DNA of 63,184 nucleotides from contig PALE01000074.1 in assembly GCA_002706445.1 (NCBI GenBank), positions 1-63,184 of the forward strand. Reading direction: 5' to 3'. Position 1 is the first letter of the stretch. The number at the start of each line of letters is the position of its first letter. Source of the DNA: Erythrobacteraceae bacterium. Its GTDB lineage: Bacteria; Pseudomonadota; Alphaproteobacteria; Sphingomonadales; Sphingomonadaceae. This document shows positions 35,095 to 43,491 of the stretch, one piece after another. The translations under genes were made by a program, and so were the position numbers. The notes under the pieces are model-generated. The model saw only the letters and a program-made list of their open reading frames with translations, searched no databases and was not told the origin of the DNA.

Positions 35095-35895
35095 TTAGCC
35101 CTGCGGTCCGGCTGCGCCCGGGCGCGGCGCTGCTACGCCTGCATCCTCGAGCAATTGATCGACGTCCTCGATCGTATCTACACCCAAAAGCCCTGCCATC
35201 TGTCTTGCGCGTTCGCGCAGGGTTTCGGGCAGGTCCTCGTTCTTCGCCATTTCTGAGAACAGTACGCCTGCTTCCTTGCGATTGCCCGCTTCGAGATGGG
35301 CGATTGCCGTGAGTTCGGCAGCGCTGCCGAAGAAGGCATTGCCCGGCAGCGCAAGCGGCGCGAGGCGCGAGATGACTTCCGAAGGCTCGCGATCGTCAAA
35401 GGTCAGCGATGTTTCGCGGATCAGCGCCAGATCGCGCAGCGGCGGCGGCGCATCGGCGTCCGCGATGATCGCTGCATACAATTCGGAAGCCTTCGCAGGT
35501 TCGTCCTGTTCGAGCGCAGCGGCTGCCTGAAGCATACGCGCAACCGTGCGTGCGCCGTCCGAGCCATTTTCAACCAGCCCGGCAACCTTTTCGTCAGCAC
35601 CTGCAAAATCGCCGGCATCGACCGAATCGAGCGCGCTGATGATGGCCTCCGACTGGCCTTCGAGTTCGGCTTCGTTGGAGCTGTCCCACCACCAGTAGCC
35701 GAACATGCCGGCCAGCAGCAGCACCAGCGCGCCGCCCAGCGCGACGCCATACTTCTGGAAGAAAGCCTTGGTATCGTCCTGACGAACCGCCTCGTCGATT
35801 TCGCGCATAAGGATTTCATCCTCGCGCGACATCTGCGAACCGTCGGGTCCGGCGGGCTTGGGCTCTTGTGAAATTTCGGTCGGAGTGCGCGCCAC
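35095..35895 (-). CDS. YfgM-like TPR membrane protein (SecYEG/BamB neighbour)
   Basis: 266 aa from GTG 35895 (GAGGA 11 nt upstream); an ATG at 35832 lacks a ribosome site but is possible. A single membrane span (ALGGALVLLLAGMFGYWWW, about 55-75) is followed by a periplasmic helical TPR-like region. YfgM in E. coli is an ancillary SecYEG subunit handing proteins to periplasmic chaperones. The N-terminal cytosolic part has DEILMREIDEAVRQDDTKAFF, typical of the family. The C-terminus is an Ala/Pro-rich tail. It is co-directional with bamB. Confidence 0.82.
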   Translation of the reverse strand: MARTPTEISQEPKPAGPDGSQMSREDEILMREIDEAVRQDDTKAFFQKYGVALGGALVLLLAGMFGYWWWDSSNEAELEGQSEAIISALDSVDAGDFAGADEKVAGLVENGSDGARTVARMLQAAAALEQDEPAKASELYAAIIADADAPPPLRDLALIRETSLTFDDREPSEVISRLAPLALPGNAFFGSAAELTAIAHLEAGNRKEAGVLFSEMAKNEDLPETLRERARQMAGLLGVDTIEDVDQLLEDAGVAAPRPGAAGPQG

Positions 35896-36024
35896 GGGGC
35901 GAGTGTTCCTCGTTACAATTCGGTTAGGTTTGCGCCTGCCTTTAGGGAGCGCAGCGCTTCGGCGCAATGCTACTTAGAAGTGTCCTCACCCACCGCGTTT
36001 GAACCTCAGGTGAAGCGGGCATGA

Positions 36025-37164
36025 TCAATCCGCGCGTCCCATCGCGCCCCAATAGAGTTTGCGATAGGCATCGACCATGCGCGACTGGTCGAATTGGGCC
36101 TTTGCACGCTCGCGATTGGCCTCGCCGATTTCCTTGCGCAATTCGGGATTGGCAGCCAGTTCGCCGAGCATCGCGGCGAGTGCGGAGGCGCTGCCGGGCA
36201 CCGAAATGAAGGGCCGGTTGGCCTCCGACACAATCGCTTTCACATCGCCGACATCGGGCGCGGCAACCGGCAGACCCGCCGCCATCGCTTCGACCACCGA
36301 AAGCGGGAATTGCTCGCTGCGGGATGAAAGCGCGAAGATATCGAACAAGCCGATGACGCTGGCAGGATCGCTCACAGCGCCGGGCAGGTGAACGCGGTGA
36401 CTGACTTCGAGGCGTTCCGCTGTCTCGCGGATTGCATCCTTTTCCGGTCCTTCGCCGAGGATGACGCAATGCCAGTTCTCGGGCAATTCGGCGCAGGCTT
36501 CGACCAGCATCGGCAATTGCTTGACCGCGCGGAGACCCGCAAGCGTGCCGATCCAACGCTCACCCTCGCGCTTCACCACCCGCAGCGCGCCTGGCGCAGC
36601 ATCGTGGGCGAATGCCGCGGTGTCGATGCCATTGGGGATACGGGTCACCCGTTCTCGTGGCTGCTGCCAGAGCTTTAGCGCAATCCTTTCAAGCGTCTGG
36701 CTGGGAACCACCAGCCTGTCGGTGTTCCACAGCGCCGCGCGCCGGTAGAAATTGCGGCTGGTCTTGAGTTCGGTCGCCTCGTCCTCATTAAAGCCGTCCT
36801 CATGATGGACCAGCGGCGGCAGTTTGAGCGCATCGGCGAACACCGTATGCGCCATCACCACATCCATCGCGCCCCAATTGTAGGTGAGAATGAGATCATA
36901 ACCCGCCAGCGCCTTGGCAATCGTCACCAGACGCCACGGCGTCGGCGATCCTGTGAGCGAAGGGAAGTCTTGCGGGAAATCGACCTTCACTTGTCGATCA
37001 ATCAGAGCCTTGGCGCCCATCTGGTCGGGCATGCCGGAGACAATGGTGTGCTCCAGCTCCTTGCCAAAGGCATTCATCAGACGGACGCTGCGCACCTCCT
37101 TGCCGCCAGCGGCAAAGGTCGAGTGGCAGTGGAGCACTTTGGGCACGCGATTTTCGGCAGTCAT
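36025..37164 (-). CDS. Glycosyltransferase, GT4-like (group 1)
   Basis: 379 aa with a GT-B fold. The N-terminal acceptor domain starts LHCHSTFAAGGKE. The C-terminal donor-nucleotide domain shows VKREGERWIGTLAGLRAVKQ, HCVILGEGPEKDAIRE and the family EX7E site in ALSSRSEQFPLSVVEAMAAGLPV. It probably transfers a sugar from a nucleotide donor to a cell-surface glycan or lipid, but the substrate is not predictable and no polysaccharide cluster surrounds it. Confidence 0.9.
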   Translation of the reverse strand: MTAENRVPKVLHCHSTFAAGGKEVRSVRLMNAFGKELEHTIVSGMPDQMGAKALIDRQVKVDFPQDFPSLTGSPTPWRLVTIAKALAGYDLILTYNWGAMDVVMAHTVFADALKLPPLVHHEDGFNEDEATELKTSRNFYRRAALWNTDRLVVPSQTLERIALKLWQQPRERVTRIPNGIDTAAFAHDAAPGALRVVKREGERWIGTLAGLRAVKQLPMLVEACAELPENWHCVILGEGPEKDAIRETAERLEVSHRVHLPGAVSDPASVIGLFDIFALSSRSEQFPLSVVEAMAAGLPVAAPDVGDVKAIVSEANRPFISVPGSASALAAMLGELAANPELRKEIGEANRERAKAQFDQSRMVDAYRKLYWGAMGRAD

Positions 37165-37174
37165 GGAAGCGTGA

Positions 37175-38038
37175 TCAGAGTTTTGCTAGAAGCGCGTCGA
37201 TAGCTGCGCGCGCTTCGGGTTCGTCGAGCGTCGGTGCATGGCCGGCACGCGGCACGGTCACGCTCGTCATCGCCGGATTGCGTTCTGCCATAAGACGCTC
37301 GGTTTCCGGTGTCAGCAGATCGGACAATTCGCCGCGCACCAACACCATCGGCACATCGCGCAAAGCCTCATAGGCTTCCCACAGATTCGCCGGAACTTCC
37401 CCGCCCGGTTGGTTGAACGGCTCGGCGATTGCCATGTCGTAATCGTAGGCGATCCGCCCGTTCTGGCTCACCACCAGCGTGCGCTTGGCCATTTCGAGCC
37501 AGTCGTCGAGCGTGTAATCGGGAAAAGCGCTGCCATGCGTTTCAGCCAGCGAACGCGCCGCGTGCACCCATGTGGGATAGTTGCGCCCCTGCCCGACATA
37601 GCTCTTGATCCGCTCGATCCCTTCTGGGTTCACCTCGGGACCGACGTCGTTCATCACGACACCTTTGATGCGTCCGGGCTTTGCGGCAGCGAGCAGCATC
37701 GTCATCAGCCCGCCCATCGACGTGCCGATCGCGATGAAGCTGTCGATCCCCTCCTGCGCGAGCAATGCCTCGACGTCCTGGGCATATTGCACCGGATTGT
37801 AGGTCGCGGAATCGGGCGCATAATCGCTCTGCCCGCGCCCGCGCATTTCGGGGACGATGACGCGGCGGGTTGCGGCGATGTGCTCTGCCAACGGAGCGAA
37901 ATCGCGCGAATTGCGGGTGAGGCCGTGCATGCAGACCACCGGCGGGCCGTCATAGCTTTCCGGACCCGCATAGTCGCGAAAATGGAGCGACAGCCCGTCC
38001 GCACTGGTCCAGGTCTTGTCTTCGTATGGGTTAGCCAT
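37175..38038 (-). CDS. Alpha/beta hydrolase
   Basis: 287 aa from ATG 38038; the frame extends upstream without homology. It has an alpha/beta-hydrolase fold: oxyanion region PPVVCMHGLTRNSRDF, nucleophile Ser in AIGTSMGGLM, and the C-terminal acid and His in VRGELSDLLTP and RAGHAPTLDEPEA. It resembles lactonases/esterases of small substrates. It is separated by 10 bp from the glycosyltransferase and divergent from selO. Confidence 0.88.
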   Translation of the reverse strand: MANPYEDKTWTSADGLSLHFRDYAGPESYDGPPVVCMHGLTRNSRDFAPLAEHIAATRRVIVPEMRGRGQSDYAPDSATYNPVQYAQDVEALLAQEGIDSFIAIGTSMGGLMTMLLAAAKPGRIKGVVMNDVGPEVNPEGIERIKSYVGQGRNYPTWVHAARSLAETHGSAFPDYTLDDWLEMAKRTLVVSQNGRIAYDYDMAIAEPFNQPGGEVPANLWEAYEALRDVPMVLVRGELSDLLTPETERLMAERNPAMTSVTVPRAGHAPTLDEPEARAAIDALLAKL

Positions 38039-38136
38039 TCGTGGCCTTGATCCTTGTGAATGCGGTTTGATTGCTGTTTGAATTTTGGGCGATTGCAGCG
38101 CTTGCGCGCCCACTTGCTTGTCCCCACTATCGCGGG

Positions 38137-39534
38137 ATGAGCCACGAACCGCAAGCAGCCATCTACACCCCCGACCCCGCCATCACCGAGCTTGCCGACT
38201 GGCTTGCCGCGCCGGTCGAGCCTGCAGACTTTCCGCAAACGCAGATCAGGTTCCGCAATGATCGCGCAGCGGCAAGTGTCGGGCTGGCAGGTCTCGACGA
38301 CACCGCCTGGGCGCAGCATTTCGGGCGGTTCGCGCCGCTTGAAGGCAATCTGCCGCAGCCCCTCGCGCTCAAATATCATGGCCACCAGTTCCGCGTGTAC
38401 AATCCCGAGATCGGCGACGGACGCGGGTTCCTGTTTGCGCTGATGCGGGGACAGGAGGGGCGTTTGATGGACCTCGGGACAAAGGGTTCGGGCACCACGC
38501 CTTTTTCGCGCAGCGGCGACGGGCGGCTGACGCTCAAAGGAGCAGTGCGCGAAATCCTTGCCACCGAAATGCTCGAAGCCTTGGGCGTCAACACGTCGAA
38601 GACATTCAGCGTGGTCGAAACGGGTGAGGCCTTGCAACGCGGTGACGAGCCCTCTCCCACCCGCTCGGCAGTGATGGTGCGGCTGTCGCATTCTCATATC
38701 CGCATCGGCACTTTCCAGCGTCTGCTTGCGGTGGAGGAACGCGACCACATGGAGGCGCTGGTCACCTATTGCCTGCAGCACTTCCCCGCTCCGCCCCCGC
38801 CTGCCGACGCGCCGGGGCGCGAGGAACCGGCGGTGATGCTGATGCATGCGGTGGTCGAGCGTATGGCCGATCTCGCCGCAAGCTATATGGTCGCAGGCTT
38901 CGTCCACGGTGTGCTCAACACCGACAATATGAACATTACGGGCGAAAGCTTCGATTACGGCCCGTGGCGCTGGCTACCGAAGTGGGACGCGGGGTTCACG
39001 GCGGCCTATTTCGACCATCAGGGGCTCTATTGCTTTGGCCGGCAGCCAGAGGCGCTGCACTGGAACTGCGGACAATTGGCGGTGGCGCTGCGGATGCTTG
39101 CGGACAGCGCGCCGCTGGTGGCGGCGCTCGAACGCTTTGGGCCGCTCTACATGGAAGCAATCGCGCGGCGGTGGTGTTGGCGTCTTGGCGTCGAACCGCG
39201 TGGGCTTGAAGCGGATTCGGTGATGGTCGGGGTGTGCGAGAAAGTGATGCGCGAGGGCGCAGCGCAGCCCGACGCGTTTTTCTTCGCACATCGCGGCGGA
39301 CGCGCGGCAGAAGGCGAATTGGCGGATGCTCTGGCGGACTACGCGCCGGTCGCAGACAGCCACGCCTATTGGTCGGACGATGCGCCGCAAAGCATGGTGA
39401 TCGAAGAGGTCGAGGCGCTGTGGTCGCATATCGACGAGCGCGACGACTGGCAGCCTTTGATGGACAAGGTCACAGCCCTAAGGCGTATGGGCGAGGCGCA
39501 TGGCCCGGCCCCGATGCCTGCCGGTCACATCTGA
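38137..39534 (+). CDS. selO: SelO/YdiU-family protein AMPylator
   Basis: 465 aa, slightly shorter than E. coli SelO. SelO pseudokinases transfer AMP from ATP (bound in flipped orientation) to protein hydroxyls in redox regulation. Signature stretches: ALKYHGHQFRVYNPEIGDGR, LGTKGSGTTPFSRSGDGRL, VHGVLNTDNMNITGESFDYGP (catalytic/metal-binding) and PVADSHAYW. The C-terminal CSC redox motif of some members was not seen. The ATG at 38137 is preferred; upstream sequence is not homologous. Confidence 0.9.
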   Translation: MSHEPQAAIYTPDPAITELADWLAAPVEPADFPQTQIRFRNDRAAASVGLAGLDDTAWAQHFGRFAPLEGNLPQPLALKYHGHQFRVYNPEIGDGRGFLFALMRGQEGRLMDLGTKGSGTTPFSRSGDGRLTLKGAVREILATEMLEALGVNTSKTFSVVETGEALQRGDEPSPTRSAVMVRLSHSHIRIGTFQRLLAVEERDHMEALVTYCLQHFPAPPPPADAPGREEPAVMLMHAVVERMADLAASYMVAGFVHGVLNTDNMNITGESFDYGPWRWLPKWDAGFTAAYFDHQGLYCFGRQPEALHWNCGQLAVALRMLADSAPLVAALERFGPLYMEAIARRWCWRLGVEPRGLEADSVMVGVCEKVMREGAAQPDAFFFAHRGGRAAEGELADALADYAPVADSHAYWSDDAPQSMVIEEVEALWSHIDERDDWQPLMDKVTALRRMGEAHGPAPMPAGHI

Positions 39535-39552
39535 CGCGGCAAGAGGCTTTCG

Positions 39553-40122
39553 TCAGTTACCGGCGGGTTGTGCTTCGACCATCTGCTGCGGCTGGATGTC
39601 GATGCCGAACAGCTTCCAACGGCCCTGTTCCCACTGGTAATAGACGTCGAACCCGATCGAGATCGGGCGCAGCTGGAACACGCCGCGCACGCGGAAGACA
39701 TCATTGCTGATCATCTGGGGCGCTTCGTAATAGGTCGGCGGAACCAGCAGCGCGTTCGACAGGTCCATGTTCAGACCGCGAATACCGGCGAAAATCTCGG
39801 TCAGGCGCGCAGGATTGAAATTGACCTGGAAAGTCTGCGCCGAAATATCGCGCAGCACCGAATAATTGCCCGACTGGTTTGCGTGATCGACAGCCGCGAT
39901 GGTGGACCATAGCAGCTTGGACATCTCAAGCTGGCTAGGCGTGGGCCGGATCGAGGGCGGCGGTTGGACCGTCGGCTGGGCTTGCGGCGCGGCCTGCTGG
40001 GCCGATACGGGCGCCAACGGAAGTGCGGCGGCAGCGAGCAGCAGAACGGCTTTCACAGCGGTGACACGAAATGCCGGGGCACTGGGCCCCGGCATCGCGA
40101 ATTTCGAGGTCATGTTGATCAT
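39553..40122 (-). CDS. Exported protein of unknown function
   Basis: Up to 189 aa. A GTG at 40056 would begin an ideal signal peptide (MKAVLLLAAAALPLAPVSA), while the ATG at 40122 adds 22 residues that are encoded by a terminator-like hairpin; I keep the longer form but think the short one likelier. The mature part has a Gln/Pro-rich stretch and then a domain with helix SKLLWSTIAAVDHANQSGNY and strands ending PISIGFDVYYQWEQGRWKLF, SnoaL/NTF2-like in pattern. It lies directly after the adhesin gene, same strand. Function unknown. Confidence 0.7.
   Translation of the reverse strand: MINMTSKFAMPGPSAPAFRVTAVKAVLLLAAAALPLAPVSAQQAAPQAQPTVQPPPSIRPTPSQLEMSKLLWSTIAAVDHANQSGNYSVLRDISAQTFQVNFNPARLTEIFAGIRGLNMDLSNALLVPPTYYEAPQMISNDVFRVRGVFQLRPISIGFDVYYQWEQGRWKLFGIDIQPQQMVEAQPAGN
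40071..40095 (-). terminator. 10-bp GC-rich hairpin downstream of the adhesin gene
   Basis: ATGCCGGGGC (40071-40080) pairs perfectly with GCCCCGGCAT (40086-40095) around a 5-nt loop. On the minus strand TTTCGTGT follows. It lies 46 nt after the adhesin stop and could end that transcript, if the next gene starts at 40056. Confidence 0.5.
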
Positions 40123-40140
40123 GACCTGATGTCTAACGCC

Positions 40141-43100
40141 TTACCAAGCAACTTGGAAGCCGCCACGTGCACCGACTTCACCGCTGTCGAAGCCGACGCC
40201 GACGCCTGCCGAGAAGGCTGCGTTTTCGCCGATACGTGCGGTGATCGCCATGGTGCCTGCACCCTGGTCTTCGAAGTAACCGACGCCGCCCGAGATGGCG
40301 AAGTTGGTGTCACCCGGAAGCATCGGGCTTTCCATGGCGAGCGCCATAGCCACACCTTCGTTCGCACGGTCGATCGCCGCACGGTTGGCAGCGGTTTCGC
40401 CGAACAGAGCGTTGATCTGCGACGTGTGGGTCGAAGTCAGCGTCTGGAGACCGGCGATAGCCGAGCTGTTCAGAGCGATGTTGCCGGCGTTGGTAGAGAT
40501 ACCCGCGCTGTTGGTGGCAATGCTCGCGCTGTTGGTGGCAATTGCGCCCTCGTTGGCGGTCACCCGCGTATCGAGGCCTGCAACCAGCGTGTTGTTCGCG
40601 GTGATTGCCGCCGAGTTCGCTGCAATAGCGCCTTCGTTGGTGGTCACGCGCGTATCGAGACCGGCGATGGCGGTGGCGTTGTTGCCGATTGCCGTCGTGT
40701 TGGACGCGATATTGGTGGCGTTGGTTGCAATGTTCGCCGTGTTGGTTGCGATGTTGGTGGCATTGGTAGCAATACCGGCCGCGTTGGTCGCAATATCGGC
40801 AGTGTTTGTAGCAATGGCGGTCGCATTGGTCGCGATCGCTGCCGTGTTCGTGTCGATATTGCCCTGAAGCACAGCTGCGGTGGCAGCCACTTCTGCGTCG
40901 GTTGCGAGGTCATCGACAGCGATGCCCTGACCCAGCGTACCCGAAGCATCGGTGGTGGCTACGAAGGCCGTACCGGTCTGCGCTGCGGTGCTGGCTGCGA
41001 GGTCACCGACGGTAACCGAGCTGCCTACCCCACCCAGAACGACCTGATTGGCGCGCGTGGTGGTGGCACCGAAGCCGATTGCGGTCGAACCGTCGAACGC
41101 CGCATTGGCGCTCTGACCGATCGCGGTCGACTGGAAGCCGCCTGCCGAAGCCTGACGGCCCAGAGCGGTCGACTGGTTGCCGGCTGCGCTGGTCTGCCAA
41201 CCGATTGCGGTTGCACCGTCACCCAGCGCGCTCGATTCGCCACCAACGGCGGTCGAGTGGAAGCCGGCTTCGGCGATGTCACCGATGGCGACGGCATCTT
41301 CTTCGTCGGCAACCGCGAGGTTACCTACGGCGACTGCGGTCAGACCGGCTGCGCTCGACGCTTCACCGACTGCCGTGGCGCGAACGCCCGATGCACTGGC
41401 GAGGTGACCGAGAGCGGTTGCACGCTCGGCACCGGCGCTCGAACGCCAGCCGTAAGCGGTTGCGCCCGGACCCTGTGCAAAGGCTTCGCCGCCAACTGCG
41501 GTGGTCGAGTTGCCCAGGGCAGCTGCGCCAGCACCAGCGTCGTCGCCGCCGATAGCCAGAGCATCAACGCCTGCGGCTACCGAAGCGTTACCGATTGCGA
41601 TTGCGCCGTCACCAGCGGTTTCGGCCAGATCACCGACTGCAATCGAGCCTGCGCCCGCTGCGATCGACTGGTTACCCATGGCGATCGAAGTGTCGCTGAG
41701 GGCAAGCGCGGCTTCACCGACTGCCAGCGAGCGGACGCCCAGAGCGTTGGCGAGGTGGCCGAAGGCTTGCGCACGCTCGGCATCAGCGACCGAACGCCAG
41801 CCGACTGCGGTTGCACCAGGACCCTGTGCGAAGGCTTCGCCGCCCAGAGCCGTGGTCGAGTTGCCGAGGGCCTGTGCACCGGAACCGGCATCATCGCCGC
41901 CCAGAGCAACAGCATCGACGCCGTTGGCGACCGAGTTGTTACCGATGGCGATCGATGCAACGCCTTGTGCCTGAGCAATGTTGCCTTGCGCGATTGCGAA
42001 GTCCGCAGTTGCCTGCGCGGCTTCACCAACTGCCAGCGAACGAACGCCATTGGCGAGAGCGAGGTGACCGAAGGCGTGTGCACGCTCGGCATTGGCGATC
42101 GAGCGCCAGCCGATTGCGGTTGCACCCGGGCCCTGCGCGAAGGCTTCGCCGCCGACTGCGGTGGTCGAGTTGCCGACAGCTGCAGCACCTGCGCCGCCGT
42201 TGTCGCCGCCGATGGCAAGTGCATCGAGGCCCGATGCTACGGTGCCGTTACCAATGGCAATCGCGCCGTCGCCTGCCGTTTCCGACAAATCGCCGACTGC
42301 GATCGAGCCGACGCCGGTTGCGATCGACTGGTTACCCATGGCGATCGAAGTGTCGCTGTTTGCGGTTGCCGCTTCGCCGACTGCCAGCGAGCGGATGCCC
42401 AGCGCATTGGCGAGGTGGCCGAAGGCTTGCGCACGCTCGGCACCAGCGACCGAACGCCAGCCCACAGCGGTTGCGCCCGGGCCGTTAGCGAACGATTCAC
42501 CGCCGATGGCAGTGGTCGAATTGCCCAGAGCAGCAGCACCGGCACCGGCATCGTCACCACCGATAGCAACCGCGTCCACGCCAGCAGCAACCGAAGCGTT
42601 GCCGATTGCGATAGCGCTGTCACCAGCGGTTTCAGCGAGGTCGCCGAGAGCGATTGCGCTCACGCCGTTCGAAATTGCGAGGTTGCCGATCGAAACCGAG
42701 CGCTCGCCGGGCGAGCTTGCATCGCGGCCGATAGCGACCGAGTTCATGCCGTCCGAAATCGCACGGAAGCCGATGGCTACGCCAAAGTCACCCGAAGCGC
42801 TCGAGCTGCGGCCCAGAGCCGTGGAGTTGTCGCCGCCTGCGGAGGCGAGCGCGCCGAGAGCGGTGCCGCCATCGCCTTCTGCACGCGAGCTTGCACCCAC
42901 GGCGGTTGCGCTGGAGCCAAGCGCGCGCGCGTTGTGACCGACAGCGGTGGTTTCGTCTGCGTCGGCTACCGAGCTTTCGCCGCAAGCGAGCGAGTTGTTG
43001 CCCGTGGCGGTTGCCCCGCCGACGGTATCACCGGCCGAAGCCACGCCATCGTTGTCGGTGTCGAGCAGACACTCGTCCTGTGCGGCAGCCGGCGTTGCGA

Positions 43101-43185
43101 CTGCACCCAGCCCCACAACGGCGGCGATTACGGCAGTTGAAGCACTAAGCCCCAGCGCCGAGAGTTTGGTTCTTGAAACGGCCAT
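40141..43185 (-). CDS. YadA-like trimeric autotransporter adhesin
   Basis: 1014 aa from ATG 43185 (a TTG five codons earlier is possible). A long signal peptide ends AAQ. The head (about 60-700) is built of 14-aa YadA/Hep_Hag repeats of the type xAxAIGxxSxAxGxxA, forming a left-handed beta-roll. A neck follows (TTTRANQVVLGGVGSSVTVG), then a stalk of heptads ITxNxxA (about 760-910), and a C-terminal YadA anchor ending AAFSAGVGVGFDSGEVGARG. It should assemble as a trimer in the outer membrane and mediate attachment. The head carries long super-repeats (see repeat). No regulator is adjacent. Confidence 0.92.
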   Translation of the reverse strand: MAVSRTKLSALGLSASTAVIAAVVGLGAVATPAAAQDECLLDTDNDGVASAGDTVGGATATGNNSLACGESSVADADETTAVGHNARALGSSATAVGASSRAEGDGGTALGALASAGGDNSTALGRSSSASGDFGVAIGFRAISDGMNSVAIGRDASSPGERSVSIGNLAISNGVSAIALGDLAETAGDSAIAIGNASVAAGVDAVAIGGDDAGAGAAALGNSTTAIGGESFANGPGATAVGWRSVAGAERAQAFGHLANALGIRSLAVGEAATANSDTSIAMGNQSIATGVGSIAVGDLSETAGDGAIAIGNGTVASGLDALAIGGDNGGAGAAAVGNSTTAVGGEAFAQGPGATAIGWRSIANAERAHAFGHLALANGVRSLAVGEAAQATADFAIAQGNIAQAQGVASIAIGNNSVANGVDAVALGGDDAGSGAQALGNSTTALGGEAFAQGPGATAVGWRSVADAERAQAFGHLANALGVRSLAVGEAALALSDTSIAMGNQSIAAGAGSIAVGDLAETAGDGAIAIGNASVAAGVDALAIGGDDAGAGAAALGNSTTAVGGEAFAQGPGATAYGWRSSAGAERATALGHLASASGVRATAVGEASSAAGLTAVAVGNLAVADEEDAVAIGDIAEAGFHSTAVGGESSALGDGATAIGWQTSAAGNQSTALGRQASAGGFQSTAIGQSANAAFDGSTAIGFGATTTRANQVVLGGVGSSVTVGDLAASTAAQTGTAFVATTDASGTLGQGIAVDDLATDAEVAATAAVLQGNIDTNTAAIATNATAIATNTADIATNAAGIATNATNIATNTANIATNATNIASNTTAIGNNATAIAGLDTRVTTNEGAIAANSAAITANNTLVAGLDTRVTANEGAIATNSASIATNSAGISTNAGNIALNSSAIAGLQTLTSTHTSQINALFGETAANRAAIDRANEGVAMALAMESPMLPGDTNFAISGGVGYFEDQGAGTMAITARIGENAAFSAGVGVGFDSGEVGARGGFQVAW
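40430..40900 (-). repeat. Heptad stalk repeats of the adhesin
   Basis: A 21-nt heptad (ATTGCAACCAACGCCACC-like; ATNATxI) is iterated about a dozen times between about 40680 and 40880, then interrupted by units of the type LDTRVTxNEGAI at 40560-40690. It encodes a coiled-coil stalk. Confidence 0.7.
41290..42560 (-). repeat. Super-repeats of 117, 103 and 117 aa in the adhesin head
   Basis: The block AGAAALGNSTTAVGG-GPGATAVGWRS-AERAQAFGHLA-RSLAVGEA recurs four times; its NSTTA codons fall at 42512, 42161, 41852 and 41501. The intervals are 351, 309 and 351 nt (117, 103, 117 aa), which differ by 42 nt, exactly one 14-aa head repeat. Confidence 0.85.
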
Positions 43186-43491
43186 CAGATTTTCCCCCAA
43201 ATTGGCGATGCACTAGGGAGTACATCGGGGTGTTGCGAACACGCGACCCAATCAAAGGGGGGGTGGATCTAAGGTCCCAAACGCTGCGCCTTGGCAGCAA
43301 CTCCCCCCGGATTGCCCGGACTGCATACGCAATCATACTGGCAAGGGGAACCCGTATTCGGCAGTTTTAACCCTTTCAGCTTTTTCCTAGGATTCCACGA
43401 AATCCCCCGTTACCGAGGCACTTGCGTTGGCCCGGACCCGGAAAAATGGTCATAAATTTCGGTCACGTGGTTAATTTGAAGAGCCAGATGC
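43186..43491. other. Intergenic region between adhesin and astD
   Basis: About 300 bp between divergent genes with no credible ORF. It is locally AT-richer than the surroundings near 43365-43385 and 43450-43480. A small hairpin GTGTT-GCG-AACAC lies at 43230-43242, in the adhesin leader. TTGGCC (43417-43422) with a 17-bp spacing to TCATAA could be a promoter for astD; this is weak. I see no operator that I can name. Confidence 0.4.

Noticed and set aside
34215..35256. Antisense frames over bamB and yfgM
   Set aside because: High-GC antisense frames without start or domain support; the minus strand encodes recognised proteins.
39964..43140. 1058-codon open frame antisense to the adhesin
   Set aside because: It is the complement of the repetitive adhesin gene; its translation is a Cys/Asp/Arg-rich repeat with no family, as expected from an antisense frame of a GC-rich repeat.
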